Positions 35,876 through 45,864 of a stretch of DNA of 64,000 bases are shown piece after piece. A model generated the notes under the pieces. It was not told the origin of the DNA and did not search any database. It worked only from the letters and a program-made list of their open reading frames with translations. The stretch comes from Mesodorylaimus sp. YZB2_4. Its lineage: Eukaryota; Nematoda; Enoplea; Dorylaimida; Dorylaimidae. Position 1 is the stretch's first letter. Each line of letters opens with the position of its first letter. The translations under genes and the position numbers were made by a program. The stretch is taken from NCBI GenBank assembly GCA_030248295.1, contig JASANH010000494.1, forward strand, positions 62,001 to 126,000, written 5' to 3'.

Positions 35876-36109
35876 TCATAGATGGAAACGCGGGAAACGA
35901 AAAAATTCCGGTTTTCTAGATTTCCTTTCCTCTCCTCGCAGCCGACGAGTATGGTAGTCACTATCTTGCAAATTGAATAAAATCTTTCCAAAATCCGTGG
36001 TTCCGAAATCGGCGGTGCTCACCAAATTTAAATTTTCAACCAAAATTTGTGGCACGCTTCCAACTGAAAATAAAACAGCGGATAAGGCAGGCAAAAGGAA
36101 GATTTTCAT
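35876..36109 (-). CDS. Possible signal-peptide exon of unknown secreted protein
   Basis: After the acceptor TTTGTTTAG (near 36119), the minus strand has ATG at 36109 with MKIFLLPALSAVLFSVGSVP, a plausible secretory signal peptide, then ILVENLNLVSTADFGTTDFG. A further TTTTCAG inside offers an alternative acceptor. The family is not recognised. The three exon-like repeats at 36.24-36.92 kb lie immediately upstream and could be alternative leader exons. Confidence 0.35.
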   Translation of the reverse strand: MKIFLLPALSAVLFSVGSVPQILVENLNLVSTADFGTTDFGKILFNLQDSDYHTRRLRGEERKSRKPEFFRFPRFHL

Positions 36110-36240
36110 GACTTGGGCCTAAACAAACAAGCATAGAAAGATAAAAAACCAAAGACGCAACTGAGGGGATTGCTCAACTTCTAACAGGGAAAAACCAAAT
36201 GGCAAACAAATTGGGCAATAGAGTATTAGTACAGGCTTAC

Positions 36241-36924
36241 CTGGCAAAATGTTATTTTCGATCATTGGAATGAATTTCGCAAGAATTTTTCTGTCACGAA
36301 AATGAAATTTCGTGTAGAAGGAATCACGCAAATACGCAGCAGACGCCGGCCGCACCCTCGCACTCCGTGAGCACAGGACCTAAACGAAGAAAAAGGTCAC
36401 CACGAAAAAAACGGGAAATAATTTCGGAAACAAGGCCGTGGGAAAAAAGGAATGGCCCAAAAATTCGGCAATAAACTAATAGTACAGGCTTACCTCGTAA
36501 AATGTTATTTTCGATCATTGGAATGAACTTCGCAAGAACTTTTTTGTCACGAAAATGAAATTTCGTGTGAAAGGAAATATGCAAATACGCAGTTGACGCT
36601 GGCCGCACCCTCGCACTCCGTGAGCACAGGACCTAAACGAAGAAAAAGGTCACCACGAAAAAAACGGGAAATAATTTCGGAAACAAGGCCGTGGGAAAAA
36701 AGGAATGGCAAAAAAATGGCAAAAAATGGCAAAAAAGGAATGGCAAAAAAAGTCGGCAATAGAGTAATAATAAAAGTTTACCTGGGAAAATGTTATTTTC
36801 GATCATTGGAATGAATTTAGCGAGAACTTTCACGTCACGAAAATGAAATTTCGTGTAGAAGGAAATACGCAAATACGCAGTAGACGCCGGCCGCACCCTC
36901 GCACTTCGTGAGCACAGGACCATT
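36241..36924 (-). repeat. Triplicated exon-like block with conserved splice signals
   Basis: Three tandem copies on the minus strand: 36924-36782, 36632-36494 and 36379-36241. Copies 2 and 3 are both 139 nt and follow an identical TTCTTCGTTTAG acceptor; copy 1 is 143 nt and begins AATGGTCCTG. All end in a donor (CAG or GAG before GTAA). In one frame all three read RPASTAYLRISFYTKFHFRD-like peptides with KFIPMIENNI. Joining two copies in series shifts the frame to an early stop, so they could only work as mutually exclusive exons, or as untranslated leader exons. The intron between the copies is also duplicated (GGAAATAATTTCGG, GGCCGTGGGAAAAAAGGAATGG). Confidence 0.65.
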
Positions 36925-37399
36925 CTAAACCAGCGGCGCTAAAAAAAATTATGTATTCACACCCTAATTAGCACAAATATGAAAGAAACTAAATTGTATT
37001 CGCGAAAAACAGTACAAAAAGTTGAGGCACACAATTAGACGTAAAAATTTTTATTCGAAACCTCCTAGCTGCGCCGAAAAAAGCTTTACAAAACCCACGA
37101 GTTCAAAGGGGGGTTACTGTACAGGGCATCAGGTACAGAGAGCGAGCAGTTTACAGTACTTTGCTCGATCTGTCTGCTTCACGAGGGCATTTACGGCCGT
37201 CGCGAGCCACGAGAATTTTAGAATTTCTGATAGTCGATTACAGTTCGATTTGCTGAAATCGAACCGTTTGACCTGGAGACTTCAAATTTGGTACGATTAT
37301 AGAGGATACTATACTGAACAGTATTCCAGCCGTCCGCTCTCATTGCTTCATTTATTTACCTCTAATTTGCCATTCAAAGTTTTATTGCCGTGGATACTT

Positions 37400-37488
37400 C
37401 CCTAACGAATGCGTTGGTGCACTGTGCACTGGGCCTGCTGCCCGTTTTTTGGGTTTTCGCTATTTCGGTGGTGCACGGTGCACTCGTT
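37400..37488. mobile_element. Small fold-back element, ~89 bp
   Basis: Starts CCCTAACGA and ends TCGTTAGGG, with inner arms GGTGCACTGTGCAC and GGTGCACGGTGCAC near each end. The whole can fold into one hairpin. A related GTGCAC palindrome at 30775-30793 suggests the family has other members. Confidence 0.5.
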
Positions 37489-37635
37489 AGGGCACCGGGT
37501 GCCCGATTTGATGCGCGCTTCGTTGTCGAAGTTAAGCAAGCGTTATCAAACGATGTCAATGCGGTGATCCACGGATTCCACTCCCGCCGAATTGTACAGT
37601 AGGATATTGCGACTTGAGAAAAAGTAAACCTTTAG

Positions 37636-38098
37636 CTCTCTGCATACCGGAGTGACAGTTTCAACTAGAGTCCATTTAGGAGAGTGTGTGAATGCGTATT
37701 TCGCTGTTGCAAAAGAAGAATGCCAATGCCCTCCTGAATGCAAGTAAGATTTGTCCACCTAATAATGTGTAAATATATTTCAGGGCCAAGATCACTTGTG
37801 CACATTCTAGAGCTGTCATCTACGGAACAACCATCAGCAATACCAAATGGTCAGAGGCTTATGTGAGTCGCATAATCAGTCTCTGTAAATTATGACTTTA
37901 TGATAAGTTTTTAAACTTTTTAGGATGTCAGCATAAAGATGTATTTCATGGGCACCTCGAATACTTCAATTAAGTGAATTACGTAACTCCATTTTCTGAA
38001 TTTTCGAATTTTAAATTTCCAGGAGGAACGATCTGTCAGTGATCGACGTGTATTTTGGATTGATAGCCATAGAATATAGCGAGGCACCGATATATTCT
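37636..38098 (+). pseudogene. DEG/ENaC-like channel, C-terminal ectodomain exons
   Basis: Four exons joined by consensus introns: 37636-37743 (GECVNAYFAVAKEECQCPPE, then C), 37784-37862 (AVIYGTTISNTKWSEAY), 37924-37973 (DVSIKMYFMGTSNTSI) and 38023-38098 (RNDLSVIDVYFGLIAIEYSE, then APIYS). Phases agree at each junction. The pattern C-x-CPPEC, VIYxTTxS-x3-W and the DVYF...EAPIYS strand are those of degenerin/ENaC ectodomains just before the second membrane segment. The pore exon (GxS filter) should follow the donor at 38099 but the next sequence is a mobile element, and no TM2 exon was found. It is collinear with the 5' half at 29.6-30.2 kb and does not overlap it in domain content, so one gene is likely. 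Confidence 0.75.
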
Positions 38099-38134
38099 GT
38101 AAGCTGCATATAAACAGTGAAGACGCGTATATAT

Positions 38135-38877
38135 TATTTCCAAAAAGTCTGTTATGACAGACTCGAAATTTTCAGACCAGCCAATGCACACAGTGGAACC
38201 AGGGCTTGGGATGGCTGGTCAACTCGGCCGCAAGAAAAGAAGGTGGCCTGCACTGCACAATGCAGACACTCGCAAACAGATGCTTCCCGATGTCCGAATC
38301 AAATCCAACATGCTTTTATGCTGTGTACTGCTGCTGTTCAGACAAGCTCCCCAAAGGCAGCTGTGCTGTTCCACAAATGCAAGCTGCATGTTGTATGCTA
38401 AAGCTGTAGCACTGCGAGTAAAGTGATATGGCTTATTGTTAAGTGCCTAAACCTCGAGGAACACTCTCAACAATTCTACCTCCCATTCTTCCAACTTTAT
38501 GTTCATGCGCATGGTTTATCATATCAGTGATAACACGCTCGAGAATGAGGGGGAACAAAAAAAAAATGATTTACCTAGCCGCGGCTTGAACATTACCTAT
38601 TATGAGCATATGTGCGCATAGCCCGAGAGTTGACACTCCTAGCCCACTAGTAGACGACGAGCACAGGATTGCATGGTCCTCTGCTCGTTGCCAGGATCAG
38701 TCGTCCTGATTTTCATCTAGAAAAAGCAGCTTCTGCTCAGACATTTTTCTTAAACCGTGATTGCGTAGCACTGGCCGAGTAGACCAGACATCCTAAGCCC
38801 TGGTTCCACTGTGTGCATTTGCTGGTATAAAAGTTTCGAGTCTGTCATAACAGACTTTTTGGAAATAATAAAAACGT
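38135..38877. mobile_element. ~740-bp fold-back/MITE with ~100-bp TIRs
   Basis: The left arm (ATTATTTCCAAAAAGTCTGTTATGACAGACTCGAAA..., 38133-38230) is repeated in inverse complement at 38775-38877. TIR identity is high over about 100 bp. Each arm includes the small palindrome GTCTGTTATGACAGAC. The interior (38231-38770) is non-coding; the frames across the arms mirror each other. It lies directly after the last recognised channel exon. Confidence 0.75.
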
Positions 38878-38879
38878 TT

Positions 38880-39389
38880 TTCGTTTTTTTGCTACAAACT
38901 AGTTTGGCCCAAATAACCTCACCGATCGACCATTTCATACTAGTCAGAAACTCCTACTGACGACATGCACAGATTTTTCGAATATGTACTAACAAGCTGC
39001 AGGCTGTAAGATATACAGGCTGCTGGAAAAACAGCAAATTAAGAACTTCTTTTACGCATCGAAACCTTATCCCTATGGGCAAAAAGTCAAGGACACCCTT
39101 ATATTCCTTGTTCGCAATAACGTTTGTCTGTCCCGTGAAAAGACGAGAAACAAAAACCAAAAATTCTGAACCATTCTAAACTCGATCTGAGAGCCTCATA
39201 ATCGGAAAACAAAAATGCTATTGAAAAGCCACTCTATGCCACAAACAAAATATGCTCTAATCTGTGTAAAAAGGGGCAACCTGTCGGAGACTGGAGCCAG
39301 CCTGAAAAAACTGGGTCATGCTCGGGGTGATCTGAACTTCTGTTACCTCAGAAGCTGATATTTAGGATCCGCAACGTTTGTCAAGTTAT
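38880..39389. other. No gene recognised
   Basis: No pore-region or C-terminal exon of the channel and no repeat could be recognised here. Confidence 0.35.
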
Positions 39390-40195
39390 TATAAGCTCGA
39401 ATTTTTCCCAACAATATTACCTCCGCATCAAATAAAACATGCCCTGCCCACGGAAACTCTTTCCAAATCATTTATATTTGTTCGCATATTTTCAATTTAT
39501 TATCGGCAAATTTATTGCTGTGCACCAAACCCATCTTCGTTAGAGCCCGCTGAGCCTAGTCAGTCGATGGCGTTGCGCCTCAACCCGTTCAGTTGATGTT
39601 TCTAAGCTCCGCGCCGAAAATGAAAAAACAGAAACATCAGAATCTACTTTCGTTAGTCGATAACTGGAGAATGACTACTCAAAAAGAATTGGCTTCTCGC
39701 ACGCTTTGCAAGATAGGTCAGATCTGCAACTGTGTCAATTTTTATCGAAATCCGTCCAGTATTTGACGAGCGACGGACAAAAACAGCTGGAACAGTGAGT
39801 ATTTTAAGGAATAACTTTTCGGAAATTGAAGCTTAAACAAAATGACCATTAAAAGGCAGAGTCCGAAAATTTCAGCTTTTAGAAAAACTAACATTTACAA
39901 CTGTACGACCTCTGGTTGTTGATCTAGGCACATGTTGTTCCTCCTCCTCCTCCTCCTCCTTGTCTTCTCCCCACGAACAAGATATCGCATATTCTGGGAC
40001 TTGACAACGGTCGGTCGGATTTCGATAAAAATCGGCACGATTGTAGACTCGGCTGATTCTTTGAAGTGTGCGAGAAATCAAGAATTTTCGTCCACCCGTT
40101 CTCGAGTTATTAGCCGGCGAAAATCGTCTTTTAACATTAGGCGTCTGGTTGGCTGGTCTAAGCAGTCACGGTAGTGCTACCGTGCCTGCTGATAA
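39390..40195. repeat. Dispersed repeat family, copy 1 (split)
   Basis: 39390-39595 matches 42722-42912, and 39893-40195 matches 42913-43215, at roughly 75-80 percent by eye. Shared phrases include CAACAATATTACCTCC.CATC, TTGGCTGGTCTAA, ATTAGGCGTCTGGTTGGC and TCGATAAAAAT.GGC. In copy 1 about 300 bp (39596-39892) separates the halves; this begins and ends with GATGTTTCT...AGAAACATC-like words and may be an insertion. The minus strand codes a short acidic peptide in both copies (SCSWGEDKEEEEEEEQ here). Confidence 0.65.
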
Positions 40196-41375
40196 AGCCT
40201 CGTCCCACGACAGCGTGATAAAGGGATGTGTTGTTGTGCTTTGATACAGCCTGCCACACTACACGTCCGACACTGCATACGCTAACGCAACAAATAAAAG
40301 AATAAAGAAATGATGCGTAGAAACTGACACAACCGACGACCGACGTATGTTTATGTACTAATCAGGAATACGAAGGACCCATGCATGCTCTAATCTCGAG
40401 CCCAAAAACGATGGATCGATAATCCGACAGAGACGATACAAATGTGCGCTAATTGTGCGCTTGTGCGCGTGGTCAAGAACCACGCCTTCCATGTATCGGG
40501 AATCACGACTTGTATAGTGTCCTGCCAACGTTAAGACTTCCCAACGGACAGATGCAGCAGAAGTCCCTCTCCAGAGAGTTCATAGTGCTCAGACAAAGCT
40601 CTGTACCTACGAGAAGCAGTAGCACCTGCTGGCAGTGCTTCCCAGCCGCGTTCGAGATAGGTAATAAAGGTTTGCCACTGACTATCAGCACGTTGAGCAG
40701 CTCTCACGACCTCATGCAAAAAATACAGGGTCTTGCTGCGTCTTATGAGTATGGCCGATGACCGGAGCAAGCGAACCATGCGTACTGCACACGGGGCAGA
40801 CAGGATGACGCGAAACCGCATCGGCCACGGTATTCAGTTTTTTAAACATGTGCTAAACAGCCAGCCTACAGTGAGGGACCGGAAACCAGCAGCGACTGAG
40901 CCGATTATCATGGCTCACATAAATACGACCTGACGTTGGGTCAGCCAGGAGTTATGACCCTCTGGGGATTGATCCAAGGATGAGCCCAGCCGCGCTACCT
41001 TGCATTACGAGTTTAAAAGAATGCTGAGCCACTGCATCACGGCCGAAACAATGCACTGTTTACTGCTACAATAGTTTTGACAAAGACAGAAAAATGACAT
41101 GGAAATTACTCAGCTTAAGAAACGCTTTTGGAACATGCTCGGTGAAATATTAAAAAATTGAATGAAAAAATTTCTTGATTCCTAACAACCTCCTTGATTC
41201 TCAAGCCGTGATAGTGCCTTGCAGCTGCCAGACTGCTCCAGCATGGTGCTGGTTCGTGCAATACAAGTGGCGTGTGTGAGCTGGAATAGCCATACTGCAG
41301 TCTGCCTCCTCCTTAATATTAAAAGTGCAGAGACATCTCCAGTTCTGTCAATAGTAATGTGCGAGTGAGGTTGTG
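40196..41375. other. No gene recognised
   Basis: The minus-strand frame 40531-40821 and plus-strand frame 40453-40761 overlap and lack domains. The CTACCGTGCCTGCTGATAAAG at 40175-40195 marks the repeat end. Confidence 0.35.
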
Positions 41376-41379
41376 GTTA

Positions 41380-42215
41380 TAAGGTCCCTAGCTGTACGTA
41401 CGACTAAATTATCTGCGATGAGTGCCCTAAATTTATGGCGCTTGACGGACACTCAAACGCTGCCACATGCTGTACAAGAGACTGTTTGCTGGGCCTCTTC
41501 TGCACGCGCTATTTTAGGCGAAATCGAAATGGTTTCATCGATGTATTCAATTCGCCACTCACGGTGTCGGACCATATCGAATGCTTTTCGTATGCTCAAA
41601 TATGGACCAACAACGAAGCTGTACTTTTTGGAATTCAAAGCATTATAAATAAATTGATTGGAGCCTATTAATGCACTGTTGATCTCACGCCTCTTAACGA
41701 ATCCACGCTGCCGATCAGAAATAAGCAGGACTTTGCGCAGCATCCTGTCCACAATCCTTTCTAGTAGCTTCGAGACATCTGACAATGCCGAAATAGGCCG
41801 ATAGTCTGTTAATTTCGACTTATCGCCTTGCTCAGAAATAGGAACAATTTTGGCTAATTTCCTGACTGTCGGAAAAAACTTTTCTTGGATCGAGCGAGTG
41901 AAAAGAATAGCCAAGGCAAAGGCAATGCTATTGGCGATTTTAAGAAGAATCAAAACTGTAATTCTTTCGAATCCAGGAGCACTCTTCGCCTTTAGAATCT
42001 CTTTTGAAATCGACCCCGCAGTGACTGAAAAATCAAGAAAATCATCGAAATCAGTATCGACAGGCGGCAGAGAAAAAGTCGGAGCAGCGTTGTAATTAGA
42101 AGTTATCCGCGAAATAATTATTCAAGGCATCTGCTTTTTCAGCAGCACCAATTAGCGGCTGGTCGAAAACGTCTGGTAATGCAGGAATTTGATTATTTAT
42201 CGGTTCCAGGCGTGA
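41380..42215 (-). pseudogene. CR1/Jockey-like LINE reverse transcriptase fragment
   Basis: The minus strand starts with ADALNNYFADNF (about 42130), the linker before RT in CR1/Jockey elements, then after a frame change EILKAKSAPGFERI, KLAKIVPISEQGDKSKLTDY, RPISALSDVSKLLERIV, a REINSALIGSNQFIYNAL block and SIRKAFDMVRH, corresponding to the first catalytic D/KAFD box. It stops before the YADD box, so only the fingers and part of the palm remain. At least one stop (TAA near 42090) and frame changes are present. Confidence 0.8.
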
Positions 42216-42218
42216 ATT

Positions 42219-42648
42219 GGGTAAAATACCCTAACTCCGAACACCTGGACTGTCAGTTGATGTCTCTCTGTGAAATTAAGGAAAATGTAACTATTTATGG
42301 TGTGTATATTGAAGTCATCCACCTAGGAATTAGCATACCTGCGCAAGGCCGGTTTTAAATTGTCGGTGTGTTTGGAATTAGGGCCAACGCTGGCCCTAAT
42401 TCCGAACACCGCAGGAATTTTAAAAGGTCCGGGAGACGTAGGGAGACATAGGGCTGGCATGGGGCTGGCGCATTTATAGTCTACAAAATTTCTACACCTA
42501 CCCCTGGGGTCGGTGTAATTGCATACGCTTAAGTAAATGGCCATTACACCTACCCTGGGGGTAGGAGTAGAAATGTTGTCGACTATAAATGCGCCTAAAG
42601 ATTTTTAGTAAGACTAGCCTCAGGTGTTCGTAATTTGGGTATTTTACC
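42219..42648. mobile_element. ~430-bp MITE with internal hairpin
   Basis: The left end GGGTAAAATACCCTAACTCCGAACACCT and the right end AGGTGTTCGTAATTTGGGTATTTTACC are inverse complements with a few differences. A second inverted pair inside (GCGCATTTATAGTCTACAAAATTTCTAC at 42469-42496; GTAGAAATGTTGTCGACTATAAATGCGCC at 42568-42597) would fold into a cruciform. The phrase GGAATTAGGGCCAACGCTGGCCCTAATTCC at 42374-42403 is a third perfect palindrome. It adjoins the LINE fragment; the flanking trinucleotides (TTG, TTA) do not give a clear target duplication. Confidence 0.75.
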
Positions 42649-42721
42649 TTACGCGGACCAGAAGGAACCGGAAAGTAGCTTCGCTTGTCACGTCGAATAG
42701 TCCTCTGCGGTATCATAGGCT

Positions 42722-43215
42722 CTAATTTTCCTCAACAATATTACCTCCACATCTCATAGAACATGCGCTGCCCATGGAAACTCTTTCCATATCATATATA
42801 TTGGTTCGCATATTCTCAATTTAATATCAGCAAATTTATTGGTGTACCCCAAACCTACCGTCGAAAGAGTTTGCTGAGCCTATCCAATCAATGGCGCCGC
42901 ACCTCAACCCGTTCACACTACAACTGTCAGACCTCTAGTTGTTGCTCTAGCCTGGTCTGTATCCTCCTCCTCATCGTCTTCTACCCCTGAACAAGAAATA
43001 TCGTATTCTAGAACTCGACAACGGCCGAACGGATATCGATAAAAATTGGCGTGATTGTGTGCTCGGCCGATACAGCAATGTGTGCGAAAAATCAAACATT
43101 TCCGTCTACACGTTCTCGAATTATTATTCGGCGAAAATCGTCCTTTAGCATTAGGCGTCTGGTTGGCTGGTCTAATAAGCAGGCACTACTGTGCCTGCTT
43201 ATCACTGTTATCGAA
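42722..43215. repeat. Dispersed repeat family, copy 2 (contiguous)
   Basis: Uninterrupted copy of the family at 39390-40195 (see there). The minus strand reads DISCSGVEDDEEEDTDQARA, then TTRGLTVVV, in the same register as copy 1, so a short acidic peptide is shared by both. Confidence 0.65.
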
Positions 43216-43830
43216 AATAATATCGGAAAATCAAATTCGGTAGGCGAGACAAATATATAGCTCGGGGATAAACGAGATTCCGGAAAGTGCAAGTACATCA
43301 CAATCGGATGGGCCAGCCTTAAAAACTACTCGGGAACAGTTAGCGAAAGTAAATGAAGGTATTGCTTCTCTGACCGGTATGTCAAGTTGGGGTTTATTGT
43401 GTGATGAAAGGAAAAAAGTCTTAACAATCTTCATGGGCAAGGAGCATCGATGCAAAAAGAAAGACACTGTCTACTGTAGGCTGGCTTCCGAGACCTTCGC
43501 GATGGTCCGCGATGTTCCAGTGCAGTTGCATGGCTGTGGATCCAAGGATACAGCAAGAGCGAGAAGATACACCATCGTTCTTCGCAGTTTGGAATTTGAG
43601 GAAGTTAATTTACGAGGCATTGAAAGAGGGCTATCCGAACAAATTTGGAAGGAATATCATTTTTCGGCTGGAATTTTATCGAGTGATAGGTTATGATAGC
43701 CGAATGAAGTGCCTTGACGTGGTGGCTAAGAAGTGTGTGTTCATAGCCGCTTATCCATAGTACGATAAACCGCAGGTGCAAGGATAATAAACCAGCGAAT
43801 TATAACAGAGTGGGGAGCCGACCTTACTAT
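43216..43830. other. Two overlapping open frames, unknown
   Basis: Plus-strand frames 43379-43696 and 43512-43760 overlap; the latter has NIIFRLEFYRVIGYD. They may be one mobile-element ORF split by a frameshift, but no family signature is recognised. Confidence 0.3.
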
Positions 43831-43831
43831 A

Positions 43832-43874
43832 AGCCTGTGGCTAGCCCAGTGGCCTCGTGGGCTAGCCACAGGCT
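43832..43874. other. Perfect 17-bp hairpin
   Basis: AGCCTGTGGCTAGCCCA (43832-43848) is followed by a 9-base loop and its exact inverse complement TGGGCTAGCCACAGGCT (43858-43874). The stem is longer than typical terminators need and there is no adjacent gene. It may be the centre of a small fold-back element or a small RNA hairpin. Confidence 0.6.
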
Positions 43875-43959
43875 GGTGGGCCGGGGTACCTGATCTCTTT
43901 TCAGTGATTTGACAGTGGTTTGCGGACAACAATTTGCCAGTCAACATAACAAGTCGAAA

Positions 43960-44345
43960 GATTAGGAAAACCAGTAAATGAAGGAACCATCAGTTAGCAG
44001 TCAGTGCTGGTGTTTCTGTTCACTCAGCCACTATTAGTAGATTCTTAATTCGATAAGGATTCGAAGGAAGAATCGCAATACGAAAGCCATTCATTAGTGA
44101 AGTTAATCGCCAAAAACGTCTCGAATTTCCTGAGCGGCATCAAGTTTGGATGATGGCCGATTAGTCTAAAGTTTTGTGGTCGGATGAGTCAAAATTTGAG
44201 TCTTGTTATCGGAGAACACGTGTTCATGTCTGTCGTCGACCTAGAGAACGTTATTTGATCAAATGTATGGTTGGGACATCGAAACATAGCGGCGGTGGCA
44301 TCCTAGTTTAGGGATCATTTGGAATGGCCGGAGTTAGTGATTTTG
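43960..44345 (+). pseudogene. Tc1/mariner-family transposase fragment
   Basis: The plus strand reads VSVHSATISRFL (second helix-turn-helix region), VNRQKRLEFPERHQVW, KVLWSDESKFE (the first catalytic aspartate block of Tc1-like DDE transposases), RERYLIKCMVGTSKHSGGG and GSFGMAGVSDF. In-frame stops occur (for example after ISRFLIR, after MMAD and in ILV*GSF). The part with the last two acidic residues is missing or unrecognisable. No TIRs were found. Confidence 0.85.
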
Positions 44346-45860
44346 TTTTTTTATACCAAAAGATCTCAAATTTACGGCAGTGGCGTATACGGAATTACTC
44401 AGACAACATTTGAAAACCTCAATCGATACCGCATCCTTCTTATCTGCTTCTTCGGACCAGCTATTCTAGCGAAAAAGCTGAAAGTAACAAAACTGGCAAA
44501 ATGCGCACATTCACGGAAACTTTGCACACGTCTGTAGGTTACGACGAAGCGTAGGTTGTCGTAACCAAACGACAACGACAAAAAGTTACGAAAACTACGA
44601 CGTGGGCTGCGATTACGACAAAAAAGATATAATATCGTTGATTATACTGTTAGTTCCTAGTTGCAAAGTTGCATGCTCACGCGCTTTGAGGGATGGTATT
44701 GAGCACGATCACAGGATGCAACTGTAGATAAATAAGCGCTGCATCAGTCTTCTCCTGTAAAGCTCTAGCGTATATAGCGTTGACGATAACGACAACGATA
44801 TCATGTCGTTAACAACATCTTTTCAGCGCCGTTTTTCTTTCAGCGTCGTTTATCGTCGGCTTTCCTGCCTCACATCTTTCCAAACTTTAAAACTGTACCA
44901 GACGCGGCGTCAGAAAACACCAGCACCACGGGAATGTCCAGAATGTCAACAGTGTTCTCGAAGATGTCAAGCAAGATTGAAGAAAATTGACAAGCGGGAA
45001 GTAAAAGAACCGATGGTAATTAAAGGAGGCATGTTAAAAGTATTTTCTTGAGACTTGTGTTTCGACGGCAGAAGTCCGATTTTGTGCGCGGCTTTGTGAA
45101 ATTAACGAAAGTCCAATAGTGAATACCCAGGAACAGATCAGACCCTCAATGAATAAGTACTATAAAGAGGTTACAGGAAGCTTAGAGCGTCATGAATATC
45201 TGGTAGTAACTCTCCTTGATGTCGCTGTTGCTGGCGAATTTTTCTCAACATTTTATTTCTGCCTGAAGCCGGCCACCTTCTAAGCAGGGCTGCGCGTAAA
45301 CCAGCTCACACAGCAGATTGTTTGAAACTGTTGAGGATTCTGTTGAGCTATAAAGGCGCAGTGGAAAACTGGAAGGAGACAGAAGTGTTCGCAGAGGCCT
45401 CAGTGACGGTACCGAGGAATAGAGGATGTCACGGTTCCAAAAAATCGGTTCAGTGAACCAATTATGGCATTTTACCATCAGGATCAGTTGATTGAGGTGC
45501 GTAATGCTTGTTATGGTTGACTAACTCGCAACTTGGTGTTACTTTTTCTGAAAGTGCAATTTTAGCAAAATCAGACGTGGCCCTCCAATTCAGGTTTAAA
45601 ACCCGCGTCCGTTCAGGGAAGCTTACGTAGCTGAGATTACTTCGGCTACACTGGAAGTTGTATTGTGTCTAAGGTGGAATCCTATTTAACGAGTTTTGCC
45701 CGGCTCTGTTTTAGATTCTGTCTGTTCTTGCGTCTGTCGTATTGAACGAATTCCGAAAGGGTCAGGCCAAGCGTCGAGGACACATGAAACTTTCCAAGCT
45801 CTACCAACTTTCGGCTCTGGTCTGATCCCTATCAAAAAATTATCGTGTCTCTAATCAAGG
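44346..45860. other. No gene recognised
   Basis: Contains repeated CGACAACGA words (44540-44620 and 44775-44805) in both orientations, probably a decayed repeat. The frame 44803-45051 includes a cysteine cluster (CPECQQCSRRC) but no known fold. Confidence 0.35.
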
Positions 45861-45864
45861 CTAA

